DNA from: Paraburkholderia piptadeniae
Lineage (GTDB): Bacteria; Pseudomonadota; Gammaproteobacteria; Burkholderiales; Burkholderiaceae
NCBI RefSeq assembly: GCF_900007165.1
Contig: NZ_CYGY02000025.1
Location: 118,895-182,894 of the forward strand
Direction: 5' to 3'
Length of the DNA stretch: 64,000 nucleotides
Part shown: piece after piece, positions 32,056 to 40,942 of the stretch
Layout: each line of letters opens with the position of its first letter
Position numbering within the stretch: position 1 is the stretch's first letter
Notes under the pieces: generated by a model
Told to the model about the DNA's origin: nothing
The model's input: only the letters and a program-made list of their open reading frames with translations
Databases searched by the model: none
Translations under genes and position numbers: made by a program

Positions 32056-32970
32056 TCAATGCGCAGGCGAGCGTGCGAACTCCGTCGCCTTGACGGCCTC
32101 GACCAGGTAATCGACGAAGGAAGCGATCCGCGCCGATATCGCCGTGTTGCGATAGTAGACGGCATTGATGGGTTGACGGACATCCTGTGTCTGCCGTGGG
32201 AAAAGCTGAACGAGCCGGCCCTCTCGACGGTCGCGGGCCGTCATGAAGTCGGACAGGCAGACGATACCCGCACTCTCCAGCGCGAGTTGCCGCAGCGTTT
32301 CGCCGCTGGACGACGCGATAGTCGGTTCGATTCGATAAGGCTCGTTGTCCGGTCCGATCAACGGCCATACATTGAGCGACTCGGGCTGCGTGAACCCGAG
32401 CAGCGAGTGCTTCGCGAGATCGTCCACGCGTTTCGGATGACCCTGTGCTTTCAGATACCCAGGCGTGGCCAGCACCCGTATCCGGCTGCTGCCGACGGGA
32501 CGGCTGTGCAAGGTCGAATCTTTGAGTTTGCCGATCCGGATCGCGACGTCGGTGCGCCGTTCGAGCAGATCGATAATACCTTCGTTGCTGTTCAGTTCCA
32601 GCTCGATCTGCGGATAACGCGCCCGATAGCCCGCCACGAGAGGCACGATCACGTGAAGCATGAAAGGGGTGGCGGCATCGACACGCAAGCGTCCGGAAGG
32701 CCGCTCCCGGCGCGCAGCGAGTTGTTCTTCGGCGTTCTCCACTGCGCCGATGATCTCACGTGCATTTTGAAGGAAGGCTTTTCCTTCCTCCGTCAATTCG
32801 AGGCGCCGCGTGGTCCGGCGCAGCAGCGTCGTTTGCAGCTTTTCCTCGAGTCGGCCCAGCGTCCGGCTCGCACCCGACACGGTCTGATTCAGTTGCTCGG
32901 CTGCGGCTGTGATGGAGCCGGTATCGACTACTGTCGCAAAGGTCTGCAGTTCGTCGAGGGTGACTTTCAT
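32056..32970 (-). CDS. LysR-family transcriptional regulator
   Basis: 304 aa from the ATG at 32970; the frame is open upstream to 33075 but without a proper start. HTH at residues 3-60 (LDELQTFATVVDTGSITAAAEQLNQTVSGASRTLGRLE) and effector domain with GRLRVDAATPFMLHVIVP. The leader shows TATAAAGGAGACAC, a possible -10. It is followed by the lipoate-ligase-like gene and preceded by a flavoprotein gene, all on the minus strand; either could be its target. Confidence 0.9.
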   Translation of the reverse strand: MKVTLDELQTFATVVDTGSITAAAEQLNQTVSGASRTLGRLEEKLQTTLLRRTTRRLELTEEGKAFLQNAREIIGAVENAEEQLAARRERPSGRLRVDAATPFMLHVIVPLVAGYRARYPQIELELNSNEGIIDLLERRTDVAIRIGKLKDSTLHSRPVGSSRIRVLATPGYLKAQGHPKRVDDLAKHSLLGFTQPESLNVWPLIGPDNEPYRIEPTIASSSGETLRQLALESAGIVCLSDFMTARDRREGRLVQLFPRQTQDVRQPINAVYYRNTAISARIASFVDYLVEAVKATEFARSPAH

Positions 32971-33274
32971 ATTTGATCTGGAATCAAGAGTGTCTCCTTT
33001 ATAGATTAGTTTCTCCGCAAAAGTAAAGGCGGGTCGGCTTGAGGACAACGGTGAGTGGAATGAAACGGCGCGCATGCAAAGCCGCCGTCATTGCAGGCGG
33101 CGGCAGCGGAATTGGATTTGCCTGTTTCCGGCAGAGGAATGGGCTGATGATGGAACTGCCGAACCGCACACGCGATTCTATTGAAGCTCGATTGCAGATT
33201 TCAAGGTACGCGTTTATGCGGGCATAAAGGCCTCGACCAAAGCCTTTTGCCCGCACCTGAACGCTGTAGTTCTT
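32971..33274. other. Intergenic region upstream of the LysR gene
   Basis: 304 bases holding the LysR promoter and the end of the flavoprotein transcript. No gene is supported on either strand. Confidence 0.4.
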
Positions 33275-34483
33275 CTAGCCGAAGGACGCTTGCGGATTCC
33301 CCGCTGCCAATGCTTCTGCGCGATTCGGCGCCGGCGGATAGATCCACTTTGTATTGATCATCTGTTTGCGTGCCTTGCCTTCGGCGTGGGTGAGTTTGAT
33401 CTGTCGATCCCAACCTTCCGAATAGATCGCGCCCCACTCGCCGAGATCGACGCAAGTGGCGTAGAACGGCTGCCGATATTCAAGAGTCGGTACGCCGATC
33501 AAATCCGCGGCGACATTGTGTCCGCCGAATTGCCCCATCACGATGGCGTGCTGACACGACATCAGCGCGTAGTGCCCGTCATCGTCGGCCAGCGCTCGTG
33601 CAACATCGCCCGCGACGAATACGTCGGGTGCTTCCGGCACGCGCAGATCCGGTGCCACTTCGGCGCGCCCGAGCGGATCGACATGCGAAGATACTTGCGC
33701 GGCCAACGAGCTTGCGCGCATGCCGCCTGCCCAGATCACCGTCTTCGCTTCGATGCGCGTGCCCGATGCAGTGCGAACGCCGTCCGCATCGACCGACACG
33801 ACGCCCGAGCCGAGCACCGTTTCGACGCCCAGCGATTGAAACGCTTCAGCGACGAACGGACGGGGATTCGGCCCAAGATCCGGACCAATCGCGTCTTGCG
33901 TGCCGATCACGACAACGCGAACCGCCGCGTTAGCACCGAACGATTCACGCAGCCGCTTGGGCAATTCGGTCGCGACCTCGATACCCGTGAAGCCACACCC
34001 GACAACTGCGACGGTATTGCGAGCGGGTGATTCCGGCAGCTTCGCCAACTCCGCAAAGTGGTTGTCGAGTGCCACCGCATCCTCGATGCGATCGACAGAA
34101 AAAGCGTGGTCCGCGAGGCCCGGAATCGGCGGCCTGTTCAGCTTGCTGCCGCTGGTCAACAGCAGCCGGTCGTATGCGAGCGAGCGCTTTTGTCCGTTGG
34201 CCGACACGACACTCAACGTCTTGTCCTTTACGGAAATCTCGTCGACGCTGCCTTCGAGAAATTTCACGCCAATGGCATCGAGCAGAGGCAGAAGCGGCGC
34301 GGCCATCTTCTGCGGCTCGCTTTCATACATCCGCGGCCGGATTTGCAACTCCGGCTTCGGCGAGATCAACGTGACTTCGACGTCACTGCTCGTTACGCCA
34401 GCTGCGTCGAGCACGCGTGCTGCGCCCAGTGCGCCCCACACCCCGGCAAAGCCGGCACCCACGATCAGGATCTTTTGCGACAT
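33275..34483 (-). CDS. NAD(P)/FAD-dependent oxidoreductase, NADH dehydrogenase II-like
   Basis: 402 aa from the ATG at 34483 (GAAGG upstream); a 43-codon in-frame extension lacks support. It has two dinucleotide-binding motifs: ILIVGAGFAGVWGALGAARVL for FAD near residue 5, and VAVVGCGFTGIEVATEL for NAD(P)H near residue 160. A C-terminal FAD block TPDVFVAGD-like (APDVFVAGDVARAL) is present. It probably passes electrons from NADH to a quinone or other acceptor at the membrane. No C-terminal membrane anchor is obvious. Confidence 0.87.
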   Translation of the reverse strand: MSQKILIVGAGFAGVWGALGAARVLDAAGVTSSDVEVTLISPKPELQIRPRMYESEPQKMAAPLLPLLDAIGVKFLEGSVDEISVKDKTLSVVSANGQKRSLAYDRLLLTSGSKLNRPPIPGLADHAFSVDRIEDAVALDNHFAELAKLPESPARNTVAVVGCGFTGIEVATELPKRLRESFGANAAVRVVVIGTQDAIGPDLGPNPRPFVAEAFQSLGVETVLGSGVVSVDADGVRTASGTRIEAKTVIWAGGMRASSLAAQVSSHVDPLGRAEVAPDLRVPEAPDVFVAGDVARALADDDGHYALMSCQHAIVMGQFGGHNVAADLIGVPTLEYRQPFYATCVDLGEWGAIYSEGWDRQIKLTHAEGKARKQMINTKWIYPPAPNRAEALAAGNPQASFG

Positions 34484-34799
34484 GACATTACCTTCGGTTA
34501 GAAAGTTGCGGAGTCGACGACAGTCCGAAATGACTGAGCATGATCGACATAGGAGGCATTGCTTATGCGATTGCTCGCGTCCCCACGTCGAACGAATTCT
34601 AGGTTTGTGCATCGAGCACGAGTAGCGCCGCGGATGCGTTCACCGTGTTGCCCAGACGGCAACAATCCAGCAACAGAACGTGTGTGACATGCGGCGAGCC
34701 GGGTCGCTCTTCGCGCGATGCCTTATCACGTGCAGGCTCGCGCCGCATTTGGGCTGAAGCGCATGACATTGCATCGATCGGGGCGGCGCCGTCAATTGA
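34484..34799. other. Intergenic region
   Basis: About 315 bases between the flavoprotein start and the remnant of a repeat protein. Long frames on both strands here do not resemble protein. A signal-peptide-encoding segment for the next gene would be expected at the right end but cannot be read in frame. Confidence 0.35.
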
Positions 34800-35270
34800 A
34801 CTGCATTCGCGGGCACTTCAAGCTCGGTCATCACGCCGATCACGAACACGGTGGGCTCGCTCACGCAGACAGTCGGCAGTTCATCCGTCGGTGCGCCTGC
34901 AACCAACCTGGTGACGGCACTCGGCAACACGGTCGGATCGGCCGGCAGGACGATCGCTTCGACCAGCAACAACCCGGTCACGACCGGCGTCGGCAACGTC
35001 GTTGCCGCGACAGGCAACACGGTCGCGACGGCCGGCACGACGCTCCTCGGCGGATCGGGCACGGGCACCGCGAATCCGCTTGCGCCCGTCACGAACCTCG
35101 TGTCGACGGCAACGGGCACGGGCACCGGCACGCAGTCGGCCTCGCTCACGGCAGCGCTGAACGCCGGCGCGACGGCGACGCTCTCGGGAAGCTCGGGCAG
35201 CGGCACGAGCAGCCAGTCGGGCGGCCTGCTCGCGCCTGTGAAGACGGTGGCGGGCAGCTTGCTCAAGTAG
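34800..35270 (+). pseudogene. Truncated Gly/Thr/Asn-rich surface repeat protein
   Basis: An open frame from just after a TGA (34797) reads AFAGTSSSVITPITNTVGSL and continues with NNPVTTGVGNVVAATGNTV, ending GGLLAPVKTVAGSLLK. Such Thr/Gly/Asn-rich exported proteins are common in Burkholderiaceae. The AFAGT start looks like the end of a signal peptide whose body is cut off by the TGA or a frameshift. A GTG at 34851 could start a 139-aa product, but it would not be exported. It lies 360 bases before the TpsB gene. Confidence 0.55.
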
Positions 35271-35629
35271 GCATCGGCATCCTTGGCGACAGCGGCATGG
35301 GCTCGACGGATGGGACCATGCCGCTTCGCGTCGTGCGTGCGCATTCCAGCGCGTGAAAAGTATCGAGCTGGCAAATGCGAACGTGTTCGGCACAACGCGC
35401 GAGCCTTCGCCTCACCCGGCTTCGCGTGCTGAGTGAGGCCTCGCACGAATCGCACGTGACGACATCGCGATACGTCGTCTGCCGCGCCACTTGTCCGATC
35501 CGCGCAAGTGAACCGGGCCAGCACGCGACTCCATCCGTTACCGCACATCTCGTCGATGCATGAGCGCGGGGACGGGCGCGACCGGCGCAAGCATCGAAAG
35601 ACCCATAACAAAGCCCGAAAGGAAGAATA
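35271..35629. other. Intergenic region upstream of tpsB
   Basis: 359 bases without a supported gene; presumably the tpsB promoter. The AAGGAAG Shine-Dalgarno of tpsB is at its right end. Confidence 0.4.
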
Positions 35630-37315
35630 ATGAGAACGAGAGTCCTCGGGGGGATGCTGCTGCTCGCTGCCGCGACGGCCAGCGGCGTCGCGGTAGCGCA
35701 GACGCGTTCAGCCGGCAATCCGCTCGATGCCCTGCCGCAAATCGCGGCGCCGAAGCAAGGGCCGAACGTCACGGTCCACGTCGCGCCCGCGCAGCAGTTG
35801 CAGGAATTGCTCGCACGGCACCTCACGCCGACGCGCTTTCAGGTCGAAGGCGTGAAGTCGGTGCCATTCGACGAGATCGTCCGCCGCTTCACGCCGCTCG
35901 CCGGCAAGGACATCACAATCGCCCAGCTGATCGAGGCCGCCGACGGCGTAACGAAGCTCTATCAGGAACGCGGCTACGCGCTGTCGTTCGCGTTCATCCC
36001 CGCGCAGAACTTCGACAACGGCGTCGTGCGCGTGACCGTCGTCGAGGGTTATGTCGGCAGCGTGAAGGTGACGGGCAAGCCCGGCGCAATGGAGCGGAAG
36101 ATTCGCGCCGTCGCCGCGCATATCACTGCGGACCGTCCGCTCAGAAGCGCGACGTTCGAACGCTACGTCAACACGCTCGGCATGCTGCCGGGCATAACGG
36201 TCAAGGCCAACGTGCCACCGCCGCAGACCACCGATGGCGCGACCACGCTGGAACTGAACGTCGATCGCAAGCCGTTCAACGTCAGCGCGGGAATCGACTT
36301 CAATCATCCGGGCGTGCAAGGCATCATCACGGCGACGGAAACCGGCCTGACGTCGCTCGGCGAACAACTGAGCGTCTCGGCGCTCGCGCCGCCGGGACGC
36401 GACAAGCGGACCTACTTCGCGTTCAGCGGCGCGCTGCCCGTTGGCAGCAACGGTCTCGTCACGCACCTCGATGCCAGCACGTACCGCAGCGAACCCACCG
36501 ACAATCCCGGCCTGCCGTCATACGTCCACCGCACCGTCACTAACGACAAGCTCGGTTTGTCCGCTTCGTATCCGCTGCTGCTGGACAACGATCACAGCCT
36601 GCTCGGCACCCTGTCCGGCTATGCATCGAACGACGACAACCGGTACAGGAACGAAATCACGGGCGTCACGCTGGATTCGCGCACGCAGGTCCGCGTGCTG
36701 CAGGCGCAGCTCGACTATGTGCGCGTCTCGACGGGGCAGGTGCAAAAGATCGCGTTCAACGTCGCGAAGGGATTCGACATTCTCGGCGCGTCGAAATCGC
36801 AGGACATTACTGTCGGCGCAGCGACGACCGCATTGCCCACGCCCGTCTCGCTGACGTTCGTGCGCACGGGCGCCACGCTGACACAGACCAACGACTGGCC
36901 GTTCAGGATCGGCACGTCGCTGTCGCTCACCGGTCAGTACAGCGCGGATTCGCTGCCGACATCCGAGCAGATCACGTTCGGCGCGCAGCGCTATGCACTG
37001 GGCTACGAAGCGGGCGAGACGGCGGGCGATTCGGGTTGGGGTGTGTCGCTTGAAATCAACCGGGCGTTCTCGCTGGGCTACACCTATCTGAAGACGATCA
37101 CGCCGTACCTCGCGTACGACATGGCGCGGGTGTCTCTGCACGCCAGCACGCCGTCGCCGGGCCGGCTCTCGTCGGTCGGCATCGGCGTGCGGCTCAGCGA
37201 CAGCCGGCATTACAACCTCGATCTGTCGATCGCAATAGCAGTCGGCGATGCGCCGATCGAAAGCGCATCGCGCAGCCCGCGCGTGAACGCGACGTTTTCG
37301 TATCAGCTGTATTGA
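35630..37315 (+). CDS. TpsB outer-membrane transporter (ShlB/FhaC/HecB family)
   Basis: 561 aa. A signal peptide ends at AVAQ (about residue 24). A POTRA domain follows (FQVEGVKSVPFDEIV, then TKLYQERGYALSFAFIPAQN, VRVTVVEGYVGSVKV; about residues 70-155). The C-terminal ~350 residues form the beta-barrel, with the conserved GYEAGETAGDSGWGVSLEI region near residue 460 and a final aromatic ...NATFSYQLY strand for BAM recognition. It secretes a TpsA exoprotein across the outer membrane. The nearest TpsA gene is 21 kb away (58662). Confidence 0.92.
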   Translation: MRTRVLGGMLLLAAATASGVAVAQTRSAGNPLDALPQIAAPKQGPNVTVHVAPAQQLQELLARHLTPTRFQVEGVKSVPFDEIVRRFTPLAGKDITIAQLIEAADGVTKLYQERGYALSFAFIPAQNFDNGVVRVTVVEGYVGSVKVTGKPGAMERKIRAVAAHITADRPLRSATFERYVNTLGMLPGITVKANVPPPQTTDGATTLELNVDRKPFNVSAGIDFNHPGVQGIITATETGLTSLGEQLSVSALAPPGRDKRTYFAFSGALPVGSNGLVTHLDASTYRSEPTDNPGLPSYVHRTVTNDKLGLSASYPLLLDNDHSLLGTLSGYASNDDNRYRNEITGVTLDSRTQVRVLQAQLDYVRVSTGQVQKIAFNVAKGFDILGASKSQDITVGAATTALPTPVSLTFVRTGATLTQTNDWPFRIGTSLSLTGQYSADSLPTSEQITFGAQRYALGYEAGETAGDSGWGVSLEINRAFSLGYTYLKTITPYLAYDMARVSLHASTPSPGRLSSVGIGVRLSDSRHYNLDLSIAIAVGDAPIESASRSPRVNATFSYQLY

Positions 37316-37603
37316 TCGCGCGCGCTCGCGCAAGCTGCTCGTCGATGGTCGCATCCTGTCGAACTCCGCCGGGCTTCCTACTCTTCCACCGTTTGCGATC
37401 AGCCCTCGCGTACCATCGACGGTACAGCCTGTCGCGCTGACATTCGCTGCGTTCGTGCGCGATACGATGATGCGTGGGCGGCAGGCTTCACACTGGCCAG
37501 TTCGGTGCTGGCGGCAGCGAGTGCGAATGGATTCGACGCCGGACTCTGCACATCGACTGTACACATGGGAACATACTCCAAACTTTCCCGTCGATAACAG
37601 ATA
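37316..37603. other. Intergenic region after tpsB
   Basis: About 290 bases without a supported gene. It must contain the promoter of the dehydratase/acyl-CoA dehydrogenase operon; I see a TGTACA palindrome near 37558 but no convincing hexamer pair. Confidence 0.35.
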
Positions 37604-37621
37604 CGCTGGCACACGCCAGCG
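37604..37621 (+). promoter_or_regulatory. Leader hairpin next to the ribosome site
   Basis: CGCTGGC-ACAC-GCCAGCG is a perfect 7-bp stem with a 4-base loop. It ends just before the GGAGA ribosome site of the hydratase gene at 37635, so it could influence translation or protect the 5' end. Confidence 0.35.
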
Positions 37622-37634
37622 ACGGAGACTTCAC

Positions 37635-38483
37635 ATGGACGACCCTTCCGCACCGAACAAAAAGCGCACGGAAAGCGCCGTCGACATCGTCGCGCCCACC
37701 TCAGTAGCGGCGCTCGCGGCCACGCTCGACTACGACTCCGCCCCCGCCGAGCGCGATGCGCTTCCGCCCCTCTGGCACTGGATCTTCTTCAGGCCCATCG
37801 TCAGGCAGTCGCTGATCGCCGAAGACGGCCACCCGCGAAAAGGCAGCTTTCTCCCCGATCTCGGCCTGCCGCGCCGCATGTGGGCGGGCGGCCGGCTGCG
37901 CTTTGCCGCGCCCGTCATCGTCGGCGAGCGCATCGCACGCGCATCGAGCATTCTCGACGTGCGCGAAAAACAGGGACGCACGGGCAAGCTCGGCTTCGTC
38001 ACGGTCGGCCATCGGATCGAGTGCCGCGGCACGCTCGCGATCGAAGAAGAGCACGACATCGTCTATCGCGAACTGTCAGCGTCGGGTGCGCCCGCACCCA
38101 CTGCCACACCCACCGCCGCGCCCGCCGATGCCGCGTGGCAGCGCACGCTCACGCCCGACGAGACGCTCCTCTTTCGCTACTCCGCGCTGACCTTCAACGC
38201 GCATCGCATCCACTACGACACGCCTTACGTAACGCAAACGGAGGGCTATCCGGGCCTCGTCGTGCACGGGCCGCTCATCGCCACGCTGCTGATGGACCTG
38301 CTGCGCCGCGAACGGCCCGATGCCGCCGTTCTCGACTTCTCGTACAGGGCCATGCGCCCATGCTTTGCGGGCAACGCGCTGCATCTGTGCGGCCAGCCTT
38401 CGGCGGACGGCAAGACGGTCGAGCTCTGGTCGAAGGATCACGAAGGCTGGCTCGGCATGACCGCTCGCGCCACGCTCTCCTGA
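37635..38483 (+). CDS. MaoC/HTD2-type acyl-CoA hydratase (mesaconyl-CoA hydratase-like)
   Basis: 282 aa from the ATG at 37635 (GGAGA upstream); an upstream 60-codon extension is discarded. The C-terminal hot-dog domain carries the hydratase-2 style motif FNAHRIHYDTPYVTQTEGYPGLVVHGPL (Asp/His catalytic pair), and the N-terminal half is a degenerate second hot-dog. Such two-domain enzymes hydrate mesaconyl-C4-CoA or related branched enoyl-CoA esters. In an operon with an acyl-CoA dehydrogenase and a CoA transferase it probably hydrates the enoyl-CoA that the dehydrogenase makes. Substrate not proven. Confidence 0.8.
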   Translation: MDDPSAPNKKRTESAVDIVAPTSVAALAATLDYDSAPAERDALPPLWHWIFFRPIVRQSLIAEDGHPRKGSFLPDLGLPRRMWAGGRLRFAAPVIVGERIARASSILDVREKQGRTGKLGFVTVGHRIECRGTLAIEEEHDIVYRELSASGAPAPTATPTAAPADAAWQRTLTPDETLLFRYSALTFNAHRIHYDTPYVTQTEGYPGLVVHGPLIATLLMDLLRRERPDAAVLDFSYRAMRPCFAGNALHLCGQPSADGKTVELWSKDHEGWLGMTARATLS

Positions 38484-38505
38484 CGACGAACACACAGGCA
38501 AATGC

Positions 38506-39678
38506 ATGATCGACATGATCGACACCAACGACGACGCGTATCAGGACATCCGGGAAGCCGTGCGCGCTCTGTGCAGCCAGCTCTCCAACGAATACTTCCG
38601 CAAGATCGACGAAGCGCGCGGCTATCCGGAAGCGTTCGTCGATGCGCTCACCAAGGCGGGCTGGCTCGCCGCGCTGATCCCTCAGGAATACGGCGGCTCC
38701 GGTCTCGGCTTGACGGAAGCCTCCATCATCATGGAGGAGATCAACCGTTCGGGCGGCAACTCGGGCGCGTGCCACGGCCAGATGTACAACATGGGGACGC
38801 TCTTGCGCCATGGCTCCGCCGAGCAGAAGCAGCGCTATCTGCCGAAGATCGCGTCGGGTGAACTGCGCCTGCAGTCGATGGGCGTCACCGAGCCGACCAC
38901 GGGCACCGACACCACGAAGATCAAGACGACGGCCGACAAGAAAGGCGACCGCTATGTGATCAACGGGCAGAAGGTGTGGATCTCGCGCGTGCAGCACTCC
39001 GATCTGATGATCCTGCTCGCGCGCACGACGCCGCTTGCCGGCGTCAAGAAGAAGAGCGAAGGCATGTCGATCTTCATCGTCGACTTGCGCGAGGCGATCG
39101 GGCGCGGCCTCACCGTTCAGCCGATTCCCAACATGGTGAATCACGAGACCAACGAGCTTTTCTTCGACAATCTGGAAATCCCCGCCGAGAATCTGATCGG
39201 CGAAGAAGGCATGGGCTTCAGGTACATCCTCGACGGCCTGAACGCCGAACGCGCGCTGATCGCGGCCGAATGCATCGGCGACGGCTACTGGTTCATCGAC
39301 AAGGTCAGCGCGTACGTGAAGGAGCGCGTCGTGTTCGGCCGGCCCATCGGGCAGAACCAGGGCGTGCAGTTTCCGATCGCGCGCGCGTACGTCAATATCG
39401 AAGCGGCGAACCTGATGCGCTTCAAGGCCTGCGCGCTATTCGACGCGCACAGGCCTTGTGGCGCGCAAGCCAACATGGCGAAGCTGCTCGCCGCCGATGC
39501 ATCGTGGGAAGCGGCCAACGCATGCCTGCAATTTCACGGCGGCTTCGGCTTCGCGGCCGAATACGACGTCGAGCGCAAGTTCCGCGAGACGCGTCTCTAT
39601 CAGGTCGCGCCGATCTCGACGAACCTGATTCTGTCGTACGTGGCCGAGCACATCCTCGGTCTTCCACGTTCGTTCTGA
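38506..39678 (+). CDS. Acyl-CoA dehydrogenase
   Basis: 390 aa FAD enzyme with family blocks SMGVTEPTTGTDTTKIKT and GVQFPIARAYVNIEAA. At the usual catalytic-Glu position of medium-chain enzymes (YEGT) the sequence reads QVAPISTN, so Glu is absent there. The helix-G segment NAERALIAAE keeps a Glu (about residue 248) as in isovaleryl-CoA dehydrogenase, which may be the base. It likely oxidises a branched or dicarboxylic acyl-CoA. Lies 22 bases after the hydratase gene. Confidence 0.88.
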   Translation: MIDMIDTNDDAYQDIREAVRALCSQLSNEYFRKIDEARGYPEAFVDALTKAGWLAALIPQEYGGSGLGLTEASIIMEEINRSGGNSGACHGQMYNMGTLLRHGSAEQKQRYLPKIASGELRLQSMGVTEPTTGTDTTKIKTTADKKGDRYVINGQKVWISRVQHSDLMILLARTTPLAGVKKKSEGMSIFIVDLREAIGRGLTVQPIPNMVNHETNELFFDNLEIPAENLIGEEGMGFRYILDGLNAERALIAAECIGDGYWFIDKVSAYVKERVVFGRPIGQNQGVQFPIARAYVNIEAANLMRFKACALFDAHRPCGAQANMAKLLAADASWEAANACLQFHGGFGFAAEYDVERKFRETRLYQVAPISTNLILSYVAEHILGLPRSF

Positions 39679-39690
39679 AGGAGCGCGATC

Positions 39691-40869
39691 ATGCGTCCGC
39701 TGCAAGGCATCAAGGTCGTCACGCTCGAACAGGCGATCGCCGCGCCGTTCTGCACGCGTCAGCTCGCCGACATGGGCGCGCGCGTGATCAAGATCGAACG
39801 CCCTGGCAACGGGGACTTCGCGCGCGGCTACGATGAACGCGTATCGGGACTCGCGTCGCATTTCGTCTGGACCAATCGCTCGAAGGAAAGCATCACGCTC
39901 GACGTCAAGCAGCCGCAAGCGCTCGATGTCATGCACAAGCTCCTCGCCGATGCCGATGTGTTCGTGCAGAACCTCGCGCCCGGCGCGACGCAACGCCTCG
40001 GGCTCGATTACGACACGCTCTGCAAGCGGTATCCGCGCCTGATCGTGTGCGACATCTCCGGTTATGGCGCGAACGGCCCAATGCGCGACAAGAAAGCCTA
40101 CGACCTGCTGATTCAAAGCGAAGCAGGCTTCCTGAGCATCACGGGATCGGAAGGCACGCCTGCAAAGGCCGGCTGCTCGATCGCGGATATCGCCGCTGGC
40201 ATGTACGGCTACACGAACGTCCTTGCCGCGCTCATCGAACGCGGGCAAACGGGGCGCGGCAAGCGTATCGACGTCTCGATGCTGGAGAGCATGGTCGAAT
40301 GGATGAGCTACCCGCTCTATTACGCAATCGACGGGCAGACGCCGCCGCGCCAGGCCGGCGCATCGCACGCGACCATCTTTCCGTATGGTCCATTCATGGC
40401 GGGCGACGGCAAGACCGTCATGCTCGGCCTACAAAACGAGCGCGAATGGAAGCAGTTCTGCGAGATCGTCGTTCGCCGCCCGGAGCTTCAGACCGACGAC
40501 AGGTACAGCACCAACAGCCGCCGCGCGCAGCATCGCGAGGAACTGACGCGCATCATCGTCGAAGCGTTTTCGCGCCTGAGCGCGGCGCAAGTGATCGAGC
40601 GGCTGGATGAAGCGGGGATCGCCAATGCGCGCATGAACGACATGCACGATGTGTGGCAACACGAGCAACTCGAAGCGCGGCAGCGGTGGACGCAGGTTCA
40701 AACGCCGGCGGGCGTGATTCCCGCGCTGTTTCCGCCTGGCATGACAGCCGCCGACGAGCCGCGCATGGACGCCGTTCCCGCACCGGGCGAGCACACCGAT
40801 GCGATCTTGCGTGAACTCGGCTTCGACGCTCAGGCTGTGGAGCGTCTGCGCGACGCGGGCGCGATCTGA
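39691..40869 (+). CDS. CaiB/BaiF family (class III) CoA-transferase
   Basis: 392 aa. N-terminal block PLQGIKVVTLEQAIAAPFCTRQLADMGA and YDLLIQSEAGFLSITG are typical of the family. The catalytic Asp is expected in the RLIVCDISGYG to DKKAYDLL region. It moves CoA between an acyl-CoA donor and a carboxylic acid. It follows the dehydrogenase by 12 bases (GGAG ribosome site), so it probably activates the acid that the other two enzymes process. It converges with the GntR gene. Confidence 0.92.
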   Translation: MRPLQGIKVVTLEQAIAAPFCTRQLADMGARVIKIERPGNGDFARGYDERVSGLASHFVWTNRSKESITLDVKQPQALDVMHKLLADADVFVQNLAPGATQRLGLDYDTLCKRYPRLIVCDISGYGANGPMRDKKAYDLLIQSEAGFLSITGSEGTPAKAGCSIADIAAGMYGYTNVLAALIERGQTGRGKRIDVSMLESMVEWMSYPLYYAIDGQTPPRQAGASHATIFPYGPFMAGDGKTVMLGLQNEREWKQFCEIVVRRPELQTDDRYSTNSRRAQHREELTRIIVEAFSRLSAAQVIERLDEAGIANARMNDMHDVWQHEQLEARQRWTQVQTPAGVIPALFPPGMTAADEPRMDAVPAPGEHTDAILRELGFDAQAVERLRDAGAI

Positions 40870-40942
40870 GCGCTATCGCATTGCATGGGCCGCCGCGCGA
40901 GCGAAGCGCGCAGCCCTGTTCGACCCTTCGACACGTCACGGC

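Noticed and set aside
34640..35611. 323-codon minus-strand frame opposite the repeat-protein remnant.
   Set aside because: The plus-strand frame has the repeat-protein pattern; the minus reading is its Pro/Val/Thr shadow and overlaps the tpsB leader.
40870..40942. GC-rich self-complementary stretch between the CoA-transferase and GntR genes as a terminator.
   Set aside because: Stem is short (GCGC/GCGC) and there is no T run.
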